Source of the DNA: Stercorarius parasiticus
Lineage: Eukaryota > Chordata > Aves > Charadriiformes > Stercorariidae
NCBI GenBank assembly: GCA_013396915.1
Contig: VWZL01005201.1
Location: forward strand, 213,113 to 277,112
Direction: 5' to 3'
Length of the DNA stretch: 64,000 bases
This document shows, one piece after another, positions 11,701-22,705 of this stretch (within the stretch, counting starts at the first letter, position 1; each line of letters begins with the position of its first letter). Below the pieces are notes generated by a model. That model had not been told where the DNA came from. It saw only the letters and a list, made by a program, of their open reading frames with translations, and did no database searches. A program made the position numbers and the translations under genes.

Positions 11701-14700
11701 GAGGAGAGGCCAGGATTATCCCATCTCCCAGACTGCTTCTGGTGACCATCACTTGTACCCACACCACACAGTGCAGTGAGATCCCACCAGGCAGGCATAA
11801 ACCTCCCCCAACGACCTCTGTAGGTGGGAAGGGACTTGGCAGCAGCTGTGCTGTTTGCTTGTATCCCTCTGTGCCCTTGGTCCAGTCCTGCAGCAAGGCA
11901 GGGAACACCTCAGACAAACAGGGATGCTCCTCACCTTGTGCCGAGAGGAGAGAAGGAGCTGCTGACTGGGTGTTTGCATTGAGGATAGGAACGTGCATAT
12001 GGATTGACAACAGTGGTAGGTACCAGGAGCAGAATATGGGCTGCAGGTGGCTCCTGGTGGTCACTCCCATGGCTAGGCTGATTGCTGCAGTGTGATGTGC
12101 CCAGAGAATGGGAATTATCCTTTAACTGAAGAGGTGACTGAGTTTCAGAAAGAGGGGTCGCTGGGATGGTTCTTTAATGGATCTGATCTCAACACAGCCA
12201 TCTGGGTGCTGCTAAACCCAATGGGAGAGTTTCTGACTCATTGGAGGTTTATTTTGGTTTCCCTAGTGTTTGAGTAATGCTAAGAGGTGCTGAAACCCAG
12301 GGACTACACTCCCCGAGCTGGTCTTCAAGCCAGCAAGTATTGCTTACCTGTGCTTGTGTGTATCACACTTAGTGTTTTCCCTCTGTGTCCTCTGGTACCA
12401 GCATTCCGCTCCCCAGGTCCCTTCTACCTCCACCTCATCCCTTGCCCTTTCCTTTTCTTGCCAGCTCTCTACTTCTTTCTGTCTCATCTGCTTTTCCCAA
12501 GACCCTGCTCCTCCCTTGGTTTCCTTTCCTCTCTCTTTCCCTCCCCTCTGTCTCCCTTTTCTTTTCTTCCTCCCTCACCCTTCCCCAGTGTTGCTGTCCT
12601 TCACTCATCAGCTAAGGACATCCACTTACCTGCATCTCCACCTCTCTTCTGACCCTCTCTTGTTTTTTACTAGGTGGTACCATGGGCATCTGTCAGGCTC
12701 TGCAGCTGAGTCACTTCTCCAGGCCAAAGCCACCCCTTGGACTTTCTTGGTGCGGGAGAGCCTCAGCAAACCCGGGGATTTTGTCTTGTCTGTCCTCACT
12801 GACCAGCCTAAACCTGGGTCTGATGCCCCACCAGCTGGGGCGACCAGTGCCTCTGGGGCCCGGCTCAAAGTCACACACATCAAGATCATGTGTGAGGTGA
12901 GCAGTTGGGAGAGCAAAAGGAAAGGGAGTGGAAGAGATCTCTGCTGATCTCTGCCAATCATGTCCTCAAAAGCACGGGCCCTGTCAGCTTGAACACCACC
13001 AGCAGTGTTTCTGAATTTGGATCAAACTGCTGTCACCTTGCGGGTTCCTTATGCCCTTGCCCCAGGCTGGGCAACCATGGGCAGTGCGGGGTGCTCAGGC
13101 ACAGGAGGAAGCGGGGCTCAGTGTGACCGAGCACCCTAGTACAGGGAGCTTGTGCTGAAAGAGAAGGGAGGATTCACAATCTAATTATGAGTTCATCAAA
13201 AGAGTTAAAAGTTCTTGGAGGAGGAGAAAGAGGAAGGGCATCTGCAAGGCCTCCACACTTAGTCTGAAGGATGTTACCAACCTGGCTGTCACAAGTTCTC
13301 CTATTTCTTTCATGTGGGATGATGCAGAGAGTGGAGGGAGATTTCAAGGACAGAAAGCAACTGACCTTAAATGAGAGCTGAGGGCAATATACGTTCTCTG
13401 GTCTTCCATCCACTGAGAACAGGAGTCAGTTCTTCAGAACTTAGTGTTCTCAGGGCACACTACCATTTGATCTCCCTGCCAGAGGAAATGCTTTTCTAGG
13501 TAGCACAGGATGCTGCCTATGGCTTTGCACCCCAGCGTTACCTTTTTCCTGAGCGTTATCAGCTTTGTCTATAGGAATGTTATGAGTGGGACGTTACACG
13601 TTCTTCCTCCATTTAGAATGGACGCTACACAGTTGGAGGTGCTGAAACATTTGACAGCTTGGCAGATCTGGTGGAGCACTTCAAGAAGACTGGAATTGAG
13701 GAGATGTCTGGATCCTTTGTGTACCTGAAGCAGGTAAATCCCATTTCTTCTGTTTCTTAGGGATCCTTGGGAGGGACCTGCTTGCAGTTTGTTTCTGCTT
13801 TGTGTCCCTTTCCTCCTTTTCTCCCCAGCACACAGAGGAGACTTTGCTCTCCAGCAGAGTCTCTTGTTCATGCCAACCCATTGTGTTTTCCCATCCCCAG
13901 CCCTACTACGCTACGAGGGTGAATGCTGCTGACATTGAGAATAGAGTGCAGGAACTGAACAAGAAGAGTCTATCTGAGGAGACATCCAAGGCTGGATTCT
14001 GGGAGGAATTTGATGTAAGAAACTGCTGGGGGACATTATTCTGGCTTTTTGGAAAGCCTCTGTGCATCACTTCATTCTCCACCCTTGATTTCTCCCTGGA
14101 CGCAAACTCCTCAGGTGTTTTGTAAATTCTCATCAATTTATCTCTGAAAGAAGTCTCTGTTTGGAGTGAGATGACACTCACTCTGGGGAGTGAGTGTCAT
14201 CTTTAAGTGAACCCAGTAAGGTAGAAATGTGCTTTTTCATGTTTGGGAGAACAAGTCACCAAGACAGTAAGGGCATAAACCTTGGACTTTTGAAGTCTAG
14301 GTTTGCTTTTCACTTCTCTGCTCCCTCCCAAGCATGCCCATGTGTCCCCAGAGTCACCACTGTTCTTCTGAGTGCCCACCTTCCCTGTCATTGCGATCTT
14401 GCCATGACTGTTCTCTCCTCTGCTCTCAGAGTCTGCAAAAACAGGAAGCCAAGCACCTGTTTGACCGTCATGAGGGCCAGAGACCTGAAAACAAGAGCAA
14501 GAACCGATACAAGAACATCTTGCCCTGTGAGTCCTGCTTCTCCACTATAAAAAAAACCCAAACAGACAGGCAATGAAGAGCTGTCCCAGTCATCCCTGGC
14601 CCTGCCTCAGCCCACTCTGTCCTCCTGGGCGGGTTACGAGGCGTACGGAATTGGGGATTTAAGAGATGATGAGAGAGGTCACATGTCCTTGAAGGAAGGA

Positions 14701-17700
14701 GGGAGGGATGTATCAAACTCCTCATGGTCCATCATAGCGGTAGAGAGGTGGGAGGATGGGGTGAGATCGGTCTGACTCCAGAGAAGGAGAGGTAAAAATA
14801 TGGGTCATGCTGCATGTACTTGGCTTACAGGAATGAGGTGGTGTGGGATGGTGAAGGAGCTTCAGTGAAGGGTACCCTGGGCACAGAGTATGTCATTGTT
14901 CTGTTTATTCTTTCACTGCATCCCCAGTTGATCACTCCAGAGTCATCCTCCAAGGAAGGGACCCAAATATCCCTGGATCTGACTATATCAATGCCAACTA
15001 TGTCAAGGTGAGACTCTTGAAAGATGGCTGTATGCCCAAAATGGGGGAGGGCCTGTCTGCTCCTGAAGCCCTTCTGATCCTCGTCTCCCCTTGTCCACAC
15101 TCAGAACAACCTGATCAGCCCGGATGAGCGCACCAAGACCTACATCGCTAGCCAGGGTTGCCTGGATGCCACAGTCAATGACTTCTGGCAAATGGTATGG
15201 CAGGAGAACACGTGCATTATTGTGATGACCACACGAGAGGTAGAAAAAGGGCGGGTAAGTAGCAGTTTGTAGGTGTCTCGGACTGCGACACTTTTCCCGT
15301 CCAACCACTGCTCCGCTCTTTATCTCTTTCCTGCCTTCTGCCCATCCTCACCCTGACCTCTCTGCCCACACAGAACAAATGTGTGCCTTACTGGCCAGAG
15401 GTGGGCAGCACGAAGGAATATGGTCCCTACCTTGTGGAGAACGCTGGGGAGCACGATGCATTGGAGTACAAACTGCGGCACCTCTGCGTGTGTCCGATGG
15501 ATAACGTGAGTGTGCCTGGTCGAGGGCTGTCATGGAGCCCATGGGTCTAACGGTCGCTGTAGGCTTAGAAAGCCGGGAACTGCTGGGTGCTGTGGTGATG
15601 CTGCTGTTGTATCAGTCTTGGGGTTGCTGTTCCAACCTGGTTTGGGCTGGAATCACGTTGCTGGAATCACCAAGAAGCACGTGGGAGACAGAGGTTCCCT
15701 CTGGCTTCAGATCCGCCTCCCCCTGGGACAGAGGCCAGGGGTAGGGCTGGGTTGCAGTTTTACCAGTAGAGTGTTTTGTTATTATCAGGGTAGGGCTGTG
15801 CGTGACATCTGGCACTACCAGTACCTGAGCTGGCCTGACCACGGTGTACCCAGCGAGCCAGGAGGGGTGCTCAGCTTCCTCGACCAAATAAACCAGAAGC
15901 AGGAGAGCATCCCACATGCAGGACCTATTCTGGTGCACTGCAGGTTGGTACAGAGGCTGGGGTTTGAAGCATTCTCTATCCTTATTATAGGGTGAGGTGT
16001 AGAAAGTCTGTCCTGCTGCACCAGCTCTTCCCTGGGAGACTTGTGACTGAAGCTTATGCCAGCCCCGGTATTTGCTTTTTCCTCTTTGATGCCCTCAAAC
16101 CAAACTCTGCTGCCTGATGGTGTTGCTGAACAGCTGCTACAAGCGCTTCGTCCTTCCCCAGAAGCAGCTGCATTTTGTTTCAGGAGCTGCATTGCTCTGA
16201 CCTCTGCTTGTCCTCTCCTTGCAGTGCTGGGATTGGCCGCACTGGGACTATCATCGTCATTGATATGATAGTGGAAACAATCTCCACCAAGGGTAAGAGG
16301 ACCCCAAAGTGTCTTGAAGTGAATTGGCCTACCCAGTAGGGCTGTGCCCTTAAGGCCAGCTGCAAAGGGATGAAAACTATCAGGTATCAGAGGGAGAGAT
16401 CCTGCCACAGCCCTGAGAAGGTTGTGCTGTCCTTGCTATGTGGCAGCTGCTGGACGTCTGCACTGTACCCACTAACTGTGGCTTCAAGCTTCCCTGAGCT
16501 TGGGCTCTTCCTCCAGGGCCAGACTTGGAAGATGCTGAGCAGGAAGGAGGGATAGGAGGTCCATACGGGAGTAAAGAGTATGGAGGGGGGTGGAAACCTT
16601 TTGATTGACCTCCAGTGTGACTGCTTTTGGTGGAGAATTGGGAGGGGGGGGTCAGTGGACACATCCATAAGCTTTTCTGGTGCCCCTTGCTAGGGCTGGA
16701 CTGTGACATTGACATCCAGAAGACCATCCAGATGGTGAGGGCCCAACGCTCAGGGATGGTGCAGACGGAGGCCCAGTACAAGTTCATCTACATGGCCATC
16801 TGCCAGTTCATAGAGACGACCAAGAAAAAGCTGGAAGTTATCCAGGTGAGGAAGGGGACTCTACTTTCCTGTCCTGCGAGTTCAGGCCCTGCATGGTGCT
16901 GGCTCTGAGCCCAAGTGCTCCGTTTCCCAAGCTTTGAGTTAGCACTGGGACCTACATAAGACTATGATGGTGCACCAAGGTTTGAGTCCCTTTAAAATTC
17001 AGGGGACAACATTAGCAGCTCAAGTACCAACCCCTTCTGAACCGCTAAATAGCAGTAAGATGTTTGGGTTTTTTTATTTAAACTAAGTTCTGTATCACAT
17101 CTCCACCAAGTGCTGTTTTGTTACAAGCTGAATGTAAGACAGGCGAAGACTTTGCCCTCTCCTTTCCTCTTCGCCTTTCCCATCCTGGTCCTGCAGTTGC
17201 CTCCCAAGCCCTCGTGGAAAGGATTTTCTCCTACTGGCTGATAAGCGGCGTCTTTTCTCTCTCCTTGTAGCCTCTGGCAGCATCCACTAGCTGCTACCTG
17301 TTTAATATTCTTTAGCTGGCACGTGGCACTCCCAGGCATTCCAGTGCCTCTAGAAATCTGTTGCCCCACTGTTCACCCCCGTACAAGGCTACATTTGCAT
17401 CCCTGCTGCTCACCCCTGCGACAGCAGCGGGCAGAGTGCACTGAGCCAGAGGACTTCAGCAGTCCACCAAAATCCACTGAGATCCTCGCATGAAGCATTC
17501 TGGTTAAACAGCCAGAACTCTTCATGACTCCTCATGTGCTTCTCCCAGACCGTGCTTTTCCCAGCTTGGTTTTTCTCTCCTGTAGTCTCAGAAAGGCAAG
17601 CCGAACGAGTCTGAGTATGGGAACATCGCCTATCCCCCTGCAGCGAGGAATGTGCACGGCAAGGTTTCACGAAAATCCTCCAAGTAAGAGCTCACCTAAA

Positions 17701-17912
17701 CCAGAGGCCCAGCTATGCCTGCCTCTGGCAATAGTCTCCCTGCTGGCTTGGCTGCCTTCTTCCTCTTGCTCACTTTTCCCCTTGTTTTTCCCTGGTCTTA
17801 CAGGCAGAAAGAGGAGTCAATGGTTTATGAGAACTTGGGGAAAAAGGAGGAGAAGGTGCGGAAACAGCATTCCTCGGAGAAGAAGCTGAAAGGCTCACTA
17901 AAGAAAAAATAA
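8725..17912 (+). CDS. PTPN6: SHP-1 tyrosine phosphatase (PTPN6)
   Basis: Cytosolic phosphatase recruited by ITIM receptors to damp haematopoietic signalling. Fifteen coding exons join in phase: 8725-8732, 9004-9126, 9425-9619, 12674-12896, 13617-13733, 13901-14014, 14430-14526, 14928-15007, 15105-15254, 15374-15505, 15789-15943, 16225-16292, 16694-16845, 17586-17683, 17804-17912; 606 aa (human 595). The first exon holds only ATG GTG AG, as in the mammalian haematopoietic form. N-SH2 lies near residues 4-100, C-SH2 about 110-225 and the phosphatase domain about 255-535. General acid D430 (WPDHG), catalytic C464 and R470 ([10 protein letters not shown]) are intact. Tail tyrosines Y549 (SEYGNI) and Y579 (MVYENL) and a lysine-rich end are kept. 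The C-SH2 carries an extra Ala/Gly/Ser/Pro-rich stretch. SHP-2 is excluded by the synteny and by the tail. Confidence 0.97.
9620..12673 (+). other. PTPN6 intron 3
   Basis: The largest PTPN6 intron, lying between the N-SH2 and C-SH2 exons. The open frames inside are GC-rich shadows without paired splice sites. Its 3' part, about 12415-12600, is a long pyrimidine-rich tract. Confidence 0.8.
14170..14201. repeat. Perfect 13-bp inverted repeat in PTPN6 intron 6
   Basis: GATGACACTCACT (14170-14182) and its exact reverse complement (14189-14201) flank a CTGGGG loop. It could fold as an intronic hairpin. I see no host element around it. Confidence 0.85.
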
Positions 17913-18560
17913 GCATAAAAATAAGCAGGTAGCCCCACGGGGGGTTTTGAACCTGGGGTGCAGGGCTGGAGCTCGCGTCCAGGCTGGCCTGTCTCGCATT
18001 CCTCGCTCTTGGGCTGGAACTAGGCCTGCCCTTTCTCTTCCGCGCCGCCTTTCCGTGCCCTGAGCCAGACTGCTTTCCAGCTCAGCTGACCGACTTCACT
18101 GTCCCCTGCCCTTGCAGGCCAGCGAAGTCTCCTGCTGCCCCTTCATCATTCATTAACAGGGGAAAAAAATAAAATAAAATCACACCCCTTCTTTCCTTTG
18201 CTCTCTGCACCCTGGGGCCCAAACACACCTCTGCTGTGTCAGCTCCAGCTGACGTCTTGAGGAAGAGCTAAGGACGCTCTTTACGGGAGCTACATCTCTG
18301 CCCGCTGCTGAGAGTTAAGAGTTTAGCCTGGTAGTGTTCCCTGAAGCCTCATCTTTTAAACTCTGGAGTTTTTGCCCCGTTTAAGCTAAGCTCCTCTGCA
18401 ATTCAACAGGAAAATTCCTCTTGCCTTAATACCAACCCTCTGCCCTATCATCCCTTTTCTACTTGATCTTTTGATTGGATGCTGTAAATATACCAGAATT
18501 CGATGTGATGGCCATGTTTTCTCCTTTGTTTGTAAATAAACGTGTATTTGTTTGAATGCT
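17913..18560 (+). other. PTPN6 3' untranslated region
   Basis: Non-coding sequence after the PTPN6 stop, with two early AATAAA copies at 18168-18178 and a final AATAAA at 18535-18540 followed by a GT/T-rich stretch. Alternative polyadenylation is therefore possible. Confidence 0.7.
18535..18540 (+). terminator. Distal polyadenylation signal of PTPN6
   Basis: AATAAA about 620 bp after the stop codon, followed by CGTGTATTTGTTTGAATGCTG, a plausible downstream GU-rich element. Confidence 0.7.
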
Positions 18561-19034
18561 GAGTCCCGACATTTTTTTTTTCTGTAATTTCTCTTTGAGT
18601 ATAGCTGTACTCCTGGCTTCACTTGCAGCCCTGCAAAGACTTACAAGAATGGCTCTAGCTTAGTTTTCATCAATTCCTGCAGCCTTCAGATGCCCGAACA
18701 GAAGCTGTGACCAATTAGGGTGGCTTCTTGCTGCGACACTTGAGTGTTGGTCTCTCACAGTTAAGTGAACACAAAACGTTAGCTGTGACAAACTCAGATG
18801 TGGGAGGTTTGCACTTAAAGTTTGGTATTTGGAAAAGTCATCCTCATGCCTCCAAATCATTAGTCTCATCTGCCTTTGGTGGTACCCAGCCTGAGCTGGA
18901 GGGTAAGGCATAAGGGCTGGCTGCTCCTTCCTAGATATCGCTTGGTAGAAATGAAACTTCATCTTCTGGAGATGGTAGACCAGAGCACGGCCACATTATG
19001 ACTTCACAGATACTAATCAGTCACCTGCCAGGAG

Positions 19035-19400
19035 GGACTAAAGTAGCTGGATTGTTTAGTCTGATAAAGAGGAGGCTGAGGGCTAAGCTACAATGCATCT
19101 CATCTGCAACTACACAGAGGGGTGGTAAGAAGATGATGGTAGTGACCTAATAAAACCAGAGGCAACAGTGCCAAATCGCAGCTTGGGAGGTTCAGGTTGA
19201 ACACCTGAGACTGCTTTCTTCAGACAGCATTCAAACAGACGTTCAGCAGGGGAACTCTGTCCTTGCAGGTTTTCAATACTTGAATGGACAAAGCCACAGC
19301 TGATCTGACCCTAGTGCTGGCAATAGTGCCACTTGCAGCAGCTGCCTGGGCTGAAGACCTCCAGATGTCCCTTCTCACTGCTATTTATATGATTCTGTGA
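19035..19400 (+). mobile_element. CR1 LINE 3' fragment
   Basis: Degenerate CR1 3' region: TTTAGTCTGATAAAGAGGAGGCTGAGGG near the left end, GACCTCCAGATGTCCCTTC near the right end, ending in TATATGATTCTGTGA. The octamer tail marks the 3' end on the + strand. Confidence 0.75.
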
Positions 19401-20780
19401 GTGATGGCATTCCTTAGCGCTGGAGCCTATCCTTGGTGGTGTTAGAATGGGGCTCAGCATAGCTTTTAAAGTCTTGCCAGTTAAAACCAAGCCCCAGCCT
19501 GTGAACTGTACCCAGGAACCATTTGGGAGAATGCTGAGAGAGTTTGGCTAAAGCCACAGCTGAAGAGTGCAGACCTGAACCTTTCTCTCTGGTGGCTGGC
19601 TTAGATCCCAGACAACATGCTCAGGGATCCTTAATTTACAGGTACGGATACTGCTCAGGCTGTGGACATTTGCTACTCAAAAAGATGGCTCAAGTGTCCT
19701 GGACTCAGACCTGGTTAGAGCTAATGGCAGGAAGAGCTCAGTCCCACTTATGGAAAAGCATGAACTAGGTCACAAATTGACCTTAAGATCCAGACTAAGA
19801 ACGCTTGGAAATGTGGGACAGGGTTTTTTTTTTCTGGTTTGAGACATGTCTAGGCCCCATGTGGGAAGATAATTGCACAATCAACCACTATGACAAAAGC
19901 CCAGCTGTAAATCGTCCCCTGCTTTGGCGTGGGGATCTTAGGACCAGGCTCTCTCCTCTCAGTTTAGAGCACAAATCCAGATGGGGGAAGGGGTAGAAAA
20001 GAGAAGGAATGAGATGGAACTCTGTTCCATGTAGCTTGTGAGACAGGGGCAATGGCCAGTGTGCCTCCAAGGTGACGCCCCTGCCTGGGAGCCAGCAAGG
20101 TAAAGCAGCTGCCGGTCTGTACAAACCAGCTGGCAGCAGGCACTGCACCCTTGTAACCCTGCCACCGTCCAGAGGACAGGCCCATGCTCATGCGTTTTCC
20201 AGGAGGGAGCAGGAACCCCACCAGCAAGGCAGCGGCAGGATAATTTAGGCAACTTCAGCTATTTCCCTGCTTTGATCTGGTGCCAAATGCATGAACAGAG
20301 CCGAGGCAAGGCTAGACGGTGTACAAAGGAGCAGGCAAGCGCTACAAATGCTGCAGCATTTCAGCCATGCTAACACTGAGAATAGCATTTCCCAAGCACG
20401 GCACAGCTACAGCAATAACGCAATTTCAAGACGAAAGAACTCATCCTGTTAGGAAAAGCAACTTCACCCTACATCTAGGCACCAGGCACGCTTAGGAGGG
20501 ACAGATCACAGCACCAAGGATGAGTGCCACACGCCGTCCTGCACATACTAGGGGGCATTCTGCCCCTTCCCAGCTGCAAACTCTGCCTCAAGCAAGCAAA
20601 GGCAGAAACAACCCCACAGCAGCAATCCCATCCTTTCCCAGATCAGCAGCTGGTTCTGGAGCACATGGCTGAGAAAGCTGCCTGGGGTAAAGACACAATA
20701 TATTGGAAGGAAGGACACTGCTCACTGTCTATTTGATATGGCAAGAAACGTGTCTGGAAGCATTCGGAAGATAGAAGATA
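19400..20780. other. Intergenic between PTPN6 and PHB2
   Basis: No gene, RNA or clear repeat recognised. Short open frames show no family resemblance. Confidence 0.5.
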
Positions 20781-20784
20781 CTTT

Positions 20785-21707
20785 GTGATCAGACCCTCTT
20801 CCCCATGCGCTGGACTTCAGGTCTCAGTTGACTGGAAGCTAGGAAACATTAATCCAATTGTCACGAAGGGCAACAAAGAAGGCACTGACAATTACAGGCC
20901 TCCCATTTTCACTCTGGTGCCTGGTAAAATCATGGAGAAGATTATTCTGGGAGTTTTTGAAAAAGACTTGCATGGGTTCATGAAGGGACAGCCATGCCTT
21001 ACTAATTTAACAGGACAAGGTTACCCGCCTAGTGGACAAAGGGAAGGCAACAGATGTGGGGGATTTTAGCGAAGCTTTTGATACTGTCTCTCACAGTATC
21101 CTTCTGGATGGCATCCAGCGTCCAGCTAGACATGCACACAATGCAATGGGTGAACAATTGGCTGAAGGGTCAGGCTCAAAGGGTTATAGTAAATGCCATA
21201 ATATTAGGCTGGTGGCCAGTCACTAGCAGCGCTCCCCACAGCTCCATTTTAGGGACAGTTCTCTTCAAAGCTTTTATCAATGACATAGACACAAGAGTCG
21301 AGTGCACACTAAAAGCTGACAATAATAAATTAGGAGGAGCCGTTGATTCCCTTGACTGGACAGAGGCCTTACAGCAAGATCTTGATAGATTAGCATGCTG
21401 GGCAATCACCAACCATATGAAATTTAACATGAACAAATGCCTCATGCTGCACCCAGAATGGTGTAATCCTGGCCGTTATCTATAGACTGGGGGACAAAAG
21501 GCTGGAGTGCAGCCCTGCAGAAAGGGACCTGGGCATTTTGGCTGATGGTGAGCTCCTCAAGCCTGTTTCTATTTGAGATGTGTTTAGACAACACTCTTAT
21601 CCATGGCTTAACTTTCAGGTTGCCCTGTGTGCAGTGAGGAGTTGGACTCGATGATCCTTGTGGGTCCCTTCCAACTCAGGATACTCTACAATTCTATGAT
21701 TCTGTGA
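20785..21707 (+). mobile_element. CR1 LINE with decayed reverse transcriptase
   Basis: Fragments of CR1 reverse transcriptase run in order across shifted frames: DWKLGNINPIVTKGNKEGTD, NYRPP, VPGKIMEKIIL, a KGQPCLTNL block, FSEAFDTVSHSILL, SSILGTVLFKAFINDID, then the domain end near NKCLMLHPEW (21432-21461). Frameshifts and loss of the central catalytic block show that it is dead. The 3' end is intact, with GGACTCGATGATCCTTGTGGG and CCCTTCCAACTC followed by ATTCTATGATTCTGTGA. It is 5'-truncated, as usual for CR1. Confidence 0.9.
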
Positions 21708-22181
21708 AATCTCCAAGGCCTAAATCTAGTACAGGGGAGCCCAGTGACAGAGGGGAAAAGCCAGCCCCTGAAGCAGATGCGATTTTGTCTTTGAAACCTA
21801 AGCGCAGAAAAGAGTTCAGTCAGTCGAGGAAGACTTCTCCTATGCTTTTGGCCAGGAAAGCAGGGGGGGGAAAAAAGGTGTAAGAATGGAGGTCAGGACA
21901 CAGTACAAACATGCTGCTGTGACATGGGAAAGCAGGTAAACCTCTGCTCATCTGTAGCATCTATAGGCAACTAAGGAACTGGCCCTGGTTACCCATGCAG
22001 CTATATGGGCACCCACACCTGCTCATTCTCCACCCCCCCGCCCCCCGCTCCTTGCTCCTTTCCCCACGAGATCCTGATTCTGCCTTCACCCAAATAAAAG
22101 CTCTGTTCCACCCCCTGCTATGGAAAATAACCTCTTTTTCCAGCACTAAGCACACTTAGACACAGTATAAATTTTGGGGGT

Positions 22182-22187
22182 TTTAAT
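22182..22187 (-). terminator. Polyadenylation signal of PHB2
   Basis: On the minus strand this reads ATTAAA, about 520 nt after the PHB2 stop codon. No canonical AATAAA was found nearer. Confidence 0.55.
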
Positions 22188-22705
22188 TTTTACAAATGTT
22201 TGAAAGAATCACTGAGCAGACAGTGATGCGTATTCCAGCAGTGACAGGCACCTAATGAATGACATTTTCCTGAATTGAGTCCCAGGTTCTCTTGGGATCA
22301 AGAGTGAAAGAGAAACAAAATTTACTAGAAAAAAAAGCCTGGTGCTGATGGCAGCAGAACTCCCAAGCTCGGCCAAAAAATTATTCTGATTTTACCCTAC
22401 AGAAATCTAAAGATTAATGAAGGTTAGAGGTGAATTACTATATCCACATGCGTTACCAGTAAGCACCCTTGCCCCCTCCCCAAATTTAACTGGTGGGGTG
22501 AGGAAAGGATTCCAGCTGCCTAGTGGCAGAGGCCAATCCCATAACTGGGTCACCACAAATGGAGCAGGGGCATGGGAACCAAACATGGCTACTGGATTAA
22601 CAACTTCAAGGTGAGGGCAAACAACGCCAGTGGAGAGAGTTCAAATTTCCTCACTCATATCTTCTGCTGGTCAGCACCGGTGGCTCTAGGAGGCTTTAGT
22701 TTCTT

